A stretch of DNA of 64,000 nt, taken from positions 1 through 64,000 of the forward strand of contig JBFFMY010000008.1 in assembly GCA_041563475.1 (NCBI GenBank). Reading direction: 5' to 3'. Both the position numbers and the translations under genes were made by a program. The notes under the pieces are model-generated. The model was not told the origin of the DNA. It did not search any database and worked only from the letters and a program-made list of their open reading frames with translations. The stretch is from CAJXZP01 sp041563475 (lineage in GTDB: Bacteria; Bacteroidota; Bacteroidia; Flavobacteriales_G; Salibacteraceae). This document shows, one piece after another, positions 35,866 through 43,187 of the stretch. Positions within the stretch are counted from its first letter, which is position 1. Each line of letters opens with the position of its first letter.

Positions 35866-36315
35866 TTGTATATATCTAATAACAAAGCGACTATTTTTTG
35901 GGCACTGCTTGTAGCGGTGCTCAGTTTTTTACCTAGTAGCCAATTCCCCAAAGTTGGAATTTCAGGACTTGACCTCGTTGTCCATTTTTTCTTTTATTGC
36001 ATTTTTTCTTTCCTTTTAATACGCGGTAATACAACACAAATTCAAATTGGTTTCGCCTATAAACACCCCGTTTTATTGGCGCTTATAGTTTCTTTTTTTT
36101 ATGGTTTATTAATTGAAATACTTCAAGGCACGGTATTTGTTTCAAGAGGAGCAGAGCTATCCGATGTTATAGCCAATACAATTGGCAGTTTTGTAGGATG
36201 GTTCCTGTATCTAATTATTTATGGATCTCTAAAACATTACATGCCATGGAAATCAAAAAAGACCCGCGTAAAGACTACCGAAAAAGATCATCTCAATTCT
36301 TCCTTATTGGATTAG
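35866..36315 (+). CDS. VanZ-like family membrane protein
   Basis: The 149-residue protein has four hydrophobic helices (about 8-22, 32-49, 63-83, 104-122). The VanZ/teicoplanin-resistance-like pattern is DLVVHFFFYCIFSFLLI followed by GLLIEILQGTVFVSRGAELSDVIANTIG. The E-x-x-Q and D-x-x-A-N-x-x-G residues are the family's conserved core. The start is TTG at 35866, 12 bp after gcvH; no ATG precedes the first helix. Its last 70 bases overlap the tonB gene in another frame. The molecular role of the family is poorly known. Confidence 0.82.
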   Translation: MYISNNKATIFWALLVAVLSFLPSSQFPKVGISGLDLVVHFFFYCIFSFLLIRGNTTQIQIGFAYKHPVLLALIVSFFYGLLIEILQGTVFVSRGAELSDVIANTIGSFVGWFLYLIIYGSLKHYMPWKSKKTRVKTTEKDHLNSSLLD

Positions 36316-36926
36316 TAATCGCACTTAGTTTAACTTTAGTAGCCTTTGAGTGGAAAACATTTGATGAAATTATTTATAATTTACCAAGTCCTGTAGATTA
36401 TTTGAATCTTGAAGATGAAGAGCCACCTATTCGAATCGTAGAAAAAGCAACTCCCCCTGCGCCAAAACCTCCAATAAAGATGCCAGTACCACCACAGCCT
36501 GATCCTGTTCCAGATCCGATTGCTCCAATAACTCCAATTCCAGATCCTGGAGTAAAACCAGATCCAAAAAACGTGGCTTTTGAGCCTGAGCCTTATGTTT
36601 CAGAGGTTGTTCCTTTGGTGAAATTCGCAGAACAAATGCCAGAGTTTATAGGAGGAGAACCTGCATTGCAAGAGTATTTAGGAAAAAACTTAAAATATCC
36701 AAAAATAGCTTTAGAATATAATGAAGAAGCCAAACTATATGTGCAATTTATCGTTAATACTGATGGATCTATAAGTGATGTTGAGGTTTTACGCCATGAA
36801 GGTTTTGGTTTTGATGAAGAAGCAATACGCGTAATTAGTCAAATGCCAAACTGGAATCCTGGAATGCAAGGAGGACGTATGGTCCGTGTTATTTATGTAA
36901 TTCCAATAAATTTCGCCATTAAGTAA
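36246..36926 (+). CDS. Energy transducer TonB, paralog 1 (proline-rich hinge)
   Basis: The 226-residue protein has a cytoplasmic start MEIKKDPRKDYRKRSSQFF, a membrane helix at about 20-38, and a Pro-rich linker (PAPKPPIKMPVPPQPDPVPD). The C-terminal TonB domain at about 135-226 has LKYPKIALEYNEEAKLYVQF and VEVLRHEGFGFDEEAIRVIS. It couples proton motive force to outer-membrane receptors with ExbBD. I chose the ATG at 36246 because the following paralog starts MELKKNPEVDVKKKS. The longer frame from 36198 would put 16 extra residues before it. It overlaps the VanZ-like gene by 70 bp. Confidence 0.88.
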   Translation: MEIKKDPRKDYRKRSSQFFLIGLVIALSLTLVAFEWKTFDEIIYNLPSPVDYLNLEDEEPPIRIVEKATPPAPKPPIKMPVPPQPDPVPDPIAPITPIPDPGVKPDPKNVAFEPEPYVSEVVPLVKFAEQMPEFIGGEPALQEYLGKNLKYPKIALEYNEEAKLYVQFIVNTDGSISDVEVLRHEGFGFDEEAIRVISQMPNWNPGMQGGRMVRVIYVIPINFAIK

Positions 36927-36987
36927 AATCAAATATTCATAATTGTAAAATAGTTGCTATTTTAGCACACTCAAAAATGAACTTATA

Positions 36988-37659
36988 ATGGAACTGAAAA
37001 AAAATCCAGAAGTTGATGTGAAAAAGAAGTCTGGCATGTATTTCATGATCGGATTGGTAATTGCACTTTCTGTGCTATTGGTTTCTTTTGAATGGAAACA
37101 ATACGAGGTGCGGCTCACCCAACTTGGAACTCTTGTATTAGATGCTGAGGAGGATGAGTTGATACCCATTACTCAGCAAGAAATGCCACCACCACCTCCG
37201 CCACCACCGCAGACTACAATCATTGAAATTGTAGAGGATGATGAGGAGATTGAAGAAGAACTTGAAATTGACGATTCTGAATCTGATGAAGATGAAATGA
37301 TTGAAATTGTTGCCGTTGAGGAAGAAGAAGAGGTAGCCGAAGAGGAAATTTTTACCATTGTAGAAACGAATCCTGGTTTCCCTGGAGGTGAGGCAGCAAT
37401 GTATCAATATCTTGGAAATAACATGAAATACCCGCCAATTGCTAGAGATAACAATATTCAAGGTAGAGTATATGTTTCTTTTGTTGTGGAAAAGGATGGC
37501 TCAATTACAGACGTTAAAGTTCTGAGAGGAATTGGGGGCGGTTGTGATGAAGAAGCAATACGTGTAGTTAAAAGTATGCCAAGTTGGAGTCCAGGTAAGC
37601 AACGTGGAAAACCAGTTAGGGTTCGTTTCAACTTACCAATTTTATTTAAACTTCAATAA
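36988..37659 (+). CDS. Energy transducer TonB, paralog 2 (acidic hinge)
   Basis: The 223-residue protein has the same architecture as its upstream neighbour: MELKKNPEVDVKKKSG, a membrane helix with GLVIALSVLLVSFEWK, and a C-terminal TonB domain (MKYPPIARDNNIQGRVYVSF ... VLRGIGGGCDEEAIRVVKSM). The linker is different. After a short PPPPPPPP run it is almost entirely Glu/Asp over about residues 88-120. The two genes are 61 bp apart and clearly a tandem duplication. A good terminator follows at 37677. Confidence 0.9.
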   Translation: MELKKNPEVDVKKKSGMYFMIGLVIALSVLLVSFEWKQYEVRLTQLGTLVLDAEEDELIPITQQEMPPPPPPPPQTTIIEIVEDDEEIEEELEIDDSESDEDEMIEIVAVEEEEEVAEEEIFTIVETNPGFPGGEAAMYQYLGNNMKYPPIARDNNIQGRVYVSFVVEKDGSITDVKVLRGIGGGCDEEAIRVVKSMPSWSPGKQRGKPVRVRFNLPILFKLQ

Positions 37660-37676
37660 ACGTTGTGAATAAATTT

Positions 37677-37717
37677 AAAGCCTGTTTTACATCCGTAAGA
37701 CAGGCTTTTTTATTTTT
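37677..37717 (+). terminator. Terminator after the tonB pair
   Basis: AAAGCCTGTTTTAC-ATCC-GTAAGACAGGCTTT forms a 14-bp stem with one G-U pair, followed by TTTATTTTT. It ends the transcript just before deoC. Confidence 0.88.
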
Positions 37718-37735
37718 ACAGTTCACGGTTTACCT

Positions 37736-38554
37736 ATGACAAACAACGAATTATCCGCTTGGGTGGAAACCCAACGTAACGAGAATCAAAATTTTAAATT
37801 TGATTATTCTTCTTCAGATTTACGCGATGTAATTTCATGCCTTGATTTAACCACCCTTAACGCTACAGACAGTAACGAATCTGTTAAGGGTTTTGTACGT
37901 AATGGAATGGAAAAATTAAAGAAAAATGATTTACCAAATGTTGCTGCATTTTGCGTTTTTTCAAATTTCACGGATGTTGTGAAAAAAGAATTGAAGGGCA
38001 CTTTAATTCATACAGCAGTTGTTGCAGCTGCTTTTCCACACGGACAAGCAAGTCTTGGAACAAAAGTAACCGAGGTTACAGATGCGGCTATCAATGGGGC
38101 TGATGATATTGATATTGTAATTAACCGAGGAATGGTCATAGAAGGTGATTTTGATAAAATGGAATCAGAAATTTTGGCTTTTAAAGCGGCTTCTATGAAT
38201 GCGAAATTAAAAGTAATCTTAGAGGTTTGCGAATTGGATCTTTCACACGTTTACGAAGCCTCGAAACGGGCCATTAATGTGGGTGCAGACTTTATTAAAA
38301 CCTCTACGGGAAAGGGTAGTTCGGGCGCAAATATTTCATCTAGTTTGGTCATGTGCAAAGCCATAAAAGAGCATTATAATTCCACAGGATTAATGGTGGG
38401 CTTTAAAGCTGCAGGAGGGATCTCTACCTCGGAAGAAGCCATGCAATACTTTCATATGGTTAAATCGTTTTTAGGGGAAGAATGGGCGAATCAAAAGTAT
38501 TTCCGCATTGGGGCAAGCAGCCTTTTGAATAATTTAATTCATGACCTGAACTAA
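37736..38554 (+). CDS. deoC: Deoxyribose-phosphate aldolase
   Basis: The 272-residue class I aldolase cleaves 2-deoxyribose 5-phosphate to glyceraldehyde 3-phosphate and acetaldehyde. The Schiff-base Lys188 is in FIKTSTGKGSSG, and the second active-site Lys224 is in VGFKAAGGIS. DIDIVINRGMVIEGDF is also conserved. It is longer than the E. coli enzyme by an N-terminal extension, as in other Bacteroidota. It is cytosolic. It is followed by the first RemB/Wzi-like gene after 18 bp, but a functional link is not obvious. Confidence 0.94.
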   Translation: MTNNELSAWVETQRNENQNFKFDYSSSDLRDVISCLDLTTLNATDSNESVKGFVRNGMEKLKKNDLPNVAAFCVFSNFTDVVKKELKGTLIHTAVVAAAFPHGQASLGTKVTEVTDAAINGADDIDIVINRGMVIEGDFDKMESEILAFKAASMNAKLKVILEVCELDLSHVYEASKRAINVGADFIKTSTGKGSSGANISSSLVMCKAIKEHYNSTGLMVGFKAAGGISTSEEAMQYFHMVKSFLGEEWANQKYFRIGASSLLNNLIHDLN

Positions 38555-38572
38555 ACGTTGTATTTTTATCCT

Positions 38573-40078
38573 ATGAAGCAATTTACTGGTTTATGTTTTG
38601 TTTTCATCCTTTATTTTTTAGGGTCAAATATTGGGCATGCGCAAAAAATTGCACTTCCTTTTGATAGAATAACAACCCAAGATTCAGAAAGGCAATTATT
38701 TGAAATGGACTCCATAATTCACCTTTCCTACAAACCCCTTTTACTCAATAAATCAGAATATGACACCCTGATTTCCAATACACATAATAGATTCAGTGGT
38801 AAAACCTATAAAAAATGGTTTGGCCGTAAACTATTTAGAGAAAATTTAGCCATTATTAAGGCTACTGATTTGTACATAACTATAGATCCGGTAATGAATT
38901 TTGAAGTTGGGAAAGACTTTTCGGGGTCAGAGGATCAAACGTTAACAACAAATACGCGAGGCATTTTGGTGCAAGGAAACATTACCAAGAAGGTGTATTT
39001 CCGAACAGACTTTTATGAATGTCAATCCTATTTTCCAATTTATGTGGATAGCATGATTAAATCAAGTGGCGCAATTCCTGGACAAGGGAAAGCAAAAAGA
39101 TTTAAAACAGGTGGGTATGATTACTCGTTGGTGACTGGGATAGTCAATTTTCAAGCCTCAAAAAATGTAAACCTCCAATTTGGTCAGGATAAAATGTTTA
39201 TAGGAAATGGATATCGATCTCTTCTGTTGAGTGATAATTCAGCTCCTTATCTGTTTTTGCAATTGGGGCTTAACTTTTTTGAGAATAAATTAAACTATCA
39301 TGCAAATTGGGCATCCCTTCAAACGTTGAATAAAGTGCATAGCGGGAATGCTACAGGCGATGATTTGTTCGCTAAGAAGCAATCTAACTTTAATTATGTT
39401 TCGTTTAAACCAAATTCAAAAATTGAAGTTGGGGCATTTGAAGGCGTTATGTGGGAACGATGGAATGCATATTCCTTAAACCAACCATTTGACCCCGTAT
39501 TTTTGAATCCAATACCTTTTTTGACCACGGCTTTAAAAAGTAGTGACACATTAGTTAGCTCTATTTTGGGTGCTAATGTATTTATTAAACCATGGAGTCA
39601 CACGGGATTTTATGGACAAGTTTCGTATGGAGTTAAAAATAAAGGGGTTGGATTTCAACTTGGAACAAAGTTGTTTGATGTATTTAATGTTGAGGGATTG
39701 AATTTTCAAGCGGAATATAATGTTGTGGGAAAAGGTATTTATGGAACGGAGAATAATTACACGGATTATTTTCAATACAATCAACCTCTTGCAGTGCAAC
39801 AAATGGAGGATTTTACCGAGTTAATTTTCATTGGGAATTACAGATATAAACGGATATTAGTTAGCTTAAAAGCAACCATTGCACACGTTAACAAATCCAT
39901 TCTTGACGGTCAAACTGTTGACAATTACGATGCGAATGTTGCCTATATTTTTAATCCTCTAACGAACTTAATGCTTAATGTCGGCATTCGATATAGAGAT
40001 GACGAAGTTACAGGGAGAACATCCTGGGTGTATTTTGGCTTAAAAACAAATTTGCGTAACCTATATTATGATTTCTAA
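38573..40078 (+). CDS. RemB/Wzi-like outer-membrane protein 1
   Basis: The 501-residue protein has a signal peptide (MKQFTGLCFVFILYFLGSNIGHAQ). Many beta-strands follow, with the segment LQFGQDKMFIGNGYRSLLLS typical of Wzi-like capsule-assembly barrels and of flavobacterial RemB (gliding-associated surface protein). It ends in Tyr-Asp-Phe (NLYYDF), a C-terminal aromatic as in barrels. I use the ATG at 38573; a TTG 15 bases upstream would only add MYFYP. The stop overlaps the next gene (TAATG), so both are probably coexpressed. The exact function is unknown. Confidence 0.75.
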   Translation: MKQFTGLCFVFILYFLGSNIGHAQKIALPFDRITTQDSERQLFEMDSIIHLSYKPLLLNKSEYDTLISNTHNRFSGKTYKKWFGRKLFRENLAIIKATDLYITIDPVMNFEVGKDFSGSEDQTLTTNTRGILVQGNITKKVYFRTDFYECQSYFPIYVDSMIKSSGAIPGQGKAKRFKTGGYDYSLVTGIVNFQASKNVNLQFGQDKMFIGNGYRSLLLSDNSAPYLFLQLGLNFFENKLNYHANWASLQTLNKVHSGNATGDDLFAKKQSNFNYVSFKPNSKIEVGAFEGVMWERWNAYSLNQPFDPVFLNPIPFLTTALKSSDTLVSSILGANVFIKPWSHTGFYGQVSYGVKNKGVGFQLGTKLFDVFNVEGLNFQAEYNVVGKGIYGTENNYTDYFQYNQPLAVQQMEDFTELIFIGNYRYKRILVSLKATIAHVNKSILDGQTVDNYDANVAYIFNPLTNLMLNVGIRYRDDEVTGRTSWVYFGLKTNLRNLYYDF

Positions 40079-41673
40079 TGAGAGCTAAATTCACATACCG
40101 AATAGTGTTGGTTGGGCTTGTACTTCTCATTGGAGGCTCAGTATACTCTCAAAACAGATTGTATATGCCATTTCAAAGGCAATCAAATTTGCCCTTACAA
40201 CATGATTTGGACACTTTGGGTTCAGAGTTCCACCCAGATATCTTCCCATACCAATCACAAGATGTAGATAGCTCGGATTGGTTCCAAGAAGTGTATCAAG
40301 GAGAGTATTTTACAGACAAATTTTTACTTAGCTTATCTCTAAACAAGAAATCTGATAAATTTCCTATCAAAATGTCGGTAATGCCGATTGGAGAAATCTT
40401 AACAGGATTTGAATCTGGACTGGATAATAAAACCTTTGTTCAAACAGGTATAGGTTTAAATTTCTCAGCAATGGTTGGCAATAGCCTGGATGTAAATATA
40501 AATTTTATGGGAAGCAATTCAAGTTTTCCAGGTTTTGTAGAATCGTTCATCTTTAATAATACGGTGGTTCCTGGGCAAGGATTTGGTTATCGTTCCGATA
40601 TCGGATACTATTACAATAACAGCAATGGATACATAAGTTACGCTCCTGGCAAGTATTTTAATTTTACTCTTGGTAGAGGAAAAAATAAATTTGGTGAAGG
40701 TTACCGTTCTCTTTTGGTAAGTGACGCAGGGGATAATTACAATTATTTTAGAATTGTAACAAATATCTGGAAGTTCAAATACGTAAATCTCTATGCCCAA
40801 ATGGATGATATATATCAACTTCCTGGTGCTCCTGATGAGCGTATTAAAAAGTATTCTACCATGCATTACCTTTCTATTAATATTAAACGAAGGTGGAGTG
40901 TTGGTTTGTTTGAAAGCGTGCAATGGCTTGGGCAAGATAGCGTGTATGACAGAGGGTTTGATCCGTATTATATGAATCCTATTATTTTCCTTCGACCGGT
41001 TGAATTTAGTATGGGCTCTTCTGATAATGTATTAATGGGTTTAAATGTGAGCTTTAAGGCTTCTAACCAGGTGAAATTTTATGGACAATTGGTATTGGAT
41101 GAATTTAAACTAAGCGAAATTAAAGCTGGAAATGGCTGGTGGGGAAACAAGTATGGAACCCAAATAGGCGTAAAATATTACGATGCATTTAATGTGAAGA
41201 GATTAACTCTTCAAGGAGAATACAATCGAGTTAGACCATATACGTATAGCCATAGTTCTTCTTCCAACGTCTATGGATATTTTAACCAGCCAATAGCGCA
41301 TCCAAGTGGGGCGAATTTTAATGAGGGTGTTTTTATTGCGAATTATTATGTAAATAAATTTTATGTGGAACTAAAATCCACTTTCCTAGTCCAGGGAGTC
41401 GACTCCGATAGCATAAGTTATGGAGGGGATATTTTTAAATCCTATAACGATCGAGTAAGTGATTACGGGAATGAAATTGGGCAAGGAACAAAAAGAAATC
41501 TCACTACTTTTAATCTAAAAGCATCGTATCTATTAAGTTCAAAAGCAAATATCCGGGCAGAAATTAATTTGTCTGGGTATAATGAATCCATTGAAGGGCA
41601 ACTAGGGAAAAATGTTTTTTGGGCACGTATTGGAATCCGTACTGGAATTTTCAATGAAGATTGGGATTTTTAA
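40078..41673 (+). CDS. RemB/Wzi-like outer-membrane protein 2
   Basis: The 531-residue homolog of the preceding protein has a signal peptide (about 1-24, ending GSVYSQ). The motif FTLGRGKNKFGEGYRSLLVS corresponds to GQDKMFIGNGYRSLLLS, and DRGFDPYYMNPIIFLRPVEF corresponds to PFDPVFLNPIPFLT of paralog 1. It ends in GIFNEDWDF. Start and stop overlap with the upstream gene indicates translational coupling. A hetero-pair in the outer membrane for polysaccharide or adhesin assembly is an inference. RemB is known to affect gliding in F. johnsoniae. Confidence 0.75.
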   Translation: MRAKFTYRIVLVGLVLLIGGSVYSQNRLYMPFQRQSNLPLQHDLDTLGSEFHPDIFPYQSQDVDSSDWFQEVYQGEYFTDKFLLSLSLNKKSDKFPIKMSVMPIGEILTGFESGLDNKTFVQTGIGLNFSAMVGNSLDVNINFMGSNSSFPGFVESFIFNNTVVPGQGFGYRSDIGYYYNNSNGYISYAPGKYFNFTLGRGKNKFGEGYRSLLVSDAGDNYNYFRIVTNIWKFKYVNLYAQMDDIYQLPGAPDERIKKYSTMHYLSINIKRRWSVGLFESVQWLGQDSVYDRGFDPYYMNPIIFLRPVEFSMGSSDNVLMGLNVSFKASNQVKFYGQLVLDEFKLSEIKAGNGWWGNKYGTQIGVKYYDAFNVKRLTLQGEYNRVRPYTYSHSSSSNVYGYFNQPIAHPSGANFNEGVFIANYYVNKFYVELKSTFLVQGVDSDSISYGGDIFKSYNDRVSDYGNEIGQGTKRNLTTFNLKASYLLSSKANIRAEINLSGYNESIEGQLGKNVFWARIGIRTGIFNEDWDF

Positions 41674-41814
41674 CTCTCCCAATATGTAAATAAGACAGTC
41701 CGTATGAAAATTTGTCTTCATTTTTTTACTTAAACAGGTCATTTTGACTTATTTATGAAATTGGTTTGTGATTTGAAAATAGCTATTCAAATTAAAAACT
41801 TAAAAATAGAAGTC

Positions 41815-42258
41815 ATGTTAGTAAAAAGAGAAAGCACGCAACCAGTGTATTCAAAATTGTTCTCCGACTTTTTCGATAAAGAATTTGGCAATTGGAGTAA
41901 CTATAATTTTTCAAAAACGGAAACAACCTTACCTGCGGTAAATATTGTAGAAAATGAAGGCGATTTTGTTGTGGAAGTGGCAGCCCCTGGCCTGAAAAAG
42001 GAGGATTTTGAAATACAAATTCAGGATGATGTTTTGACGATTTCGTCTGAAAAAAATGAAGAAAATATGGAGGCCCAAAAAAACTATTCTCGTAGAGAAT
42101 ACAAGTATTTGGCATTTAAAAGAAGTTTCACATTGCCCAAAGATCTAATAGATGATCAAAAAGTGGAGGCGAGGTACGAAAATGGAGAATTGTTTATTAC
42201 TATTCCAAAAAAGGAAGAAGCGAAGCCTAAGGGGCCATTAAAAATTTCGGTTAACTAA
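41815..42258 (+). CDS. Small heat-shock protein, Hsp20/alpha-crystallin family
   Basis: The 147-residue ATP-independent holdase chaperone has an alpha-crystallin domain at about residues 38-137: PAVNIVENEGDFVVEVAAPG, LKKEDFEIQIQDDVLTISSE, and near the end the conserved RSFTLPKDLIDD and YENGELFITIPKKEE. I chose the ATG at 41815 for typical family length. The in-frame ATG at 41755 would add 20 residues with no counterpart. It has its own terminator. The 140-bp upstream region has no recognisable CIRCE element. Confidence 0.92.
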   Translation: MLVKRESTQPVYSKLFSDFFDKEFGNWSNYNFSKTETTLPAVNIVENEGDFVVEVAAPGLKKEDFEIQIQDDVLTISSEKNEENMEAQKNYSRREYKYLAFKRSFTLPKDLIDDQKVEARYENGELFITIPKKEEAKPKGPLKISVN

Positions 42259-42279
42259 ATAAAGGAATTTACAAAACTG

Positions 42280-42313
42280 AAAAGCCCAGTGGCCAAAAGG
42301 TATCTGGGCTTTT
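42280..42313. terminator. Bidirectional terminator between hsp20 and the convergent secreted protein gene
   Basis: AAAAGCCCAG / CTGGGCTTTT forms a 10-bp perfect stem (42280-42289 and 42304-42313) with a 14-base loop. A T-rich 3' arm on each strand lets it serve both hsp20 and the gene whose stop is at 42314. Confidence 0.75.
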
Positions 42314-43183
42314 CTAATAAAGGGAGTATTTAACTTTCGTTATTTTAATTTGTTTGGTGTGCATATTTTTTTCCAATATTGCCTCCAATAATTGGTTTTC
42401 ATAGAGGTATTCGGTATGTGATAAATGGGCACCATCTTGGTACTCGTCCATTTCCAATAAAGTGGCGTTTTCATCATAAATCAATTTGTACTTTTCTTCT
42501 TTTCTTGTTGATTCTCGCGTATTAGAAATATATTCTGTAAGTAATTGATTGGTGTAAATATACTGTTTTGCGTGTTTATTCGTTCCGCGTATATAACGGC
42601 CTTCCTCTTTAATAATCCTGTTTTGGTCATCCAAAGAAATAATAGCGTATCGAAAAGTTAATCCCTCATTATTGATCCAATATTTTTTATACTGGTTGTA
42701 GGTTTCATATACGTATTTAAAGTTTTGTTGTTCAATGACAACGCCTGTTCTAACGTCCGTTTCTTTGATTTCTACGAGATTGGTTTTTTTATCAAAAAAA
42801 TATTTTATTCGAATTTCACGCGAACGGTTTTTGAAATATATTTCATCTATTTCACCCTGGATATCAAAAGAGTATTTCGAATTTGAGGTGTCTCCTAGGG
42901 TATTTATTTTTTGATAAGTTGAAATAAGCCCGTTGGAATTAAATGTAAAGCTATCGCGTTCCAAAGAGTGTTCAATTGGTTTGGAAGGTACTTTAAACAG
43001 GACTTCCGTGTAAACACTTTTGATTTTATTCTGTTTTATGTACTCGGAATTTAAATAAGGAAATTTTTTTAGATCCTCTGGCGTATTTGAAATGGGGACT
43101 TGACTAATTCCGGGAAGATGAACAATTAAGATGAAAAAAAGAAGAATTCGGTGTTTATTACGAATTAAAAAACCTTGCGTCAT
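42314..43183 (-). CDS. Secreted protein of unknown function
   Basis: The 289-residue protein has a likely N-terminal signal (RILLFFILIVHLPGISQ, about 12-28). The body is a repetitive series of short beta-strand pairs separated by charged turns (IDEIYFKNRSREIRIKYFFD, DDQNRIIKEEGRYIRGTNKH, KEEKYKLIYDENATLLEMDE). This resembles YD-like or MORN-like repeats often seen in Bacteroidota secreted proteins. I recognise no catalytic motif and no sorting domain. It begins 4 bp after the stop of the YyaL-like gene and is probably cotranscribed with it. Confidence 0.7.
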   Translation of the reverse strand: MTQGFLIRNKHRILLFFILIVHLPGISQVPISNTPEDLKKFPYLNSEYIKQNKIKSVYTEVLFKVPSKPIEHSLERDSFTFNSNGLISTYQKINTLGDTSNSKYSFDIQGEIDEIYFKNRSREIRIKYFFDKKTNLVEIKETDVRTGVVIEQQNFKYVYETYNQYKKYWINNEGLTFRYAIISLDDQNRIIKEEGRYIRGTNKHAKQYIYTNQLLTEYISNTRESTRKEEKYKLIYDENATLLEMDEYQDGAHLSHTEYLYENQLLEAILEKNMHTKQIKITKVKYSLY

Positions 43184-43187
43184 TCCG

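Noticed and set aside
37138..37461. Antisense frames across the acidic tonB hinge, including a Ser-rich 61-codon frame
   Set aside because: They are reverse readings of GAA/GAT repeats, which give long stop-free low-complexity frames. The plus-strand tonB assignment has strong domain support.
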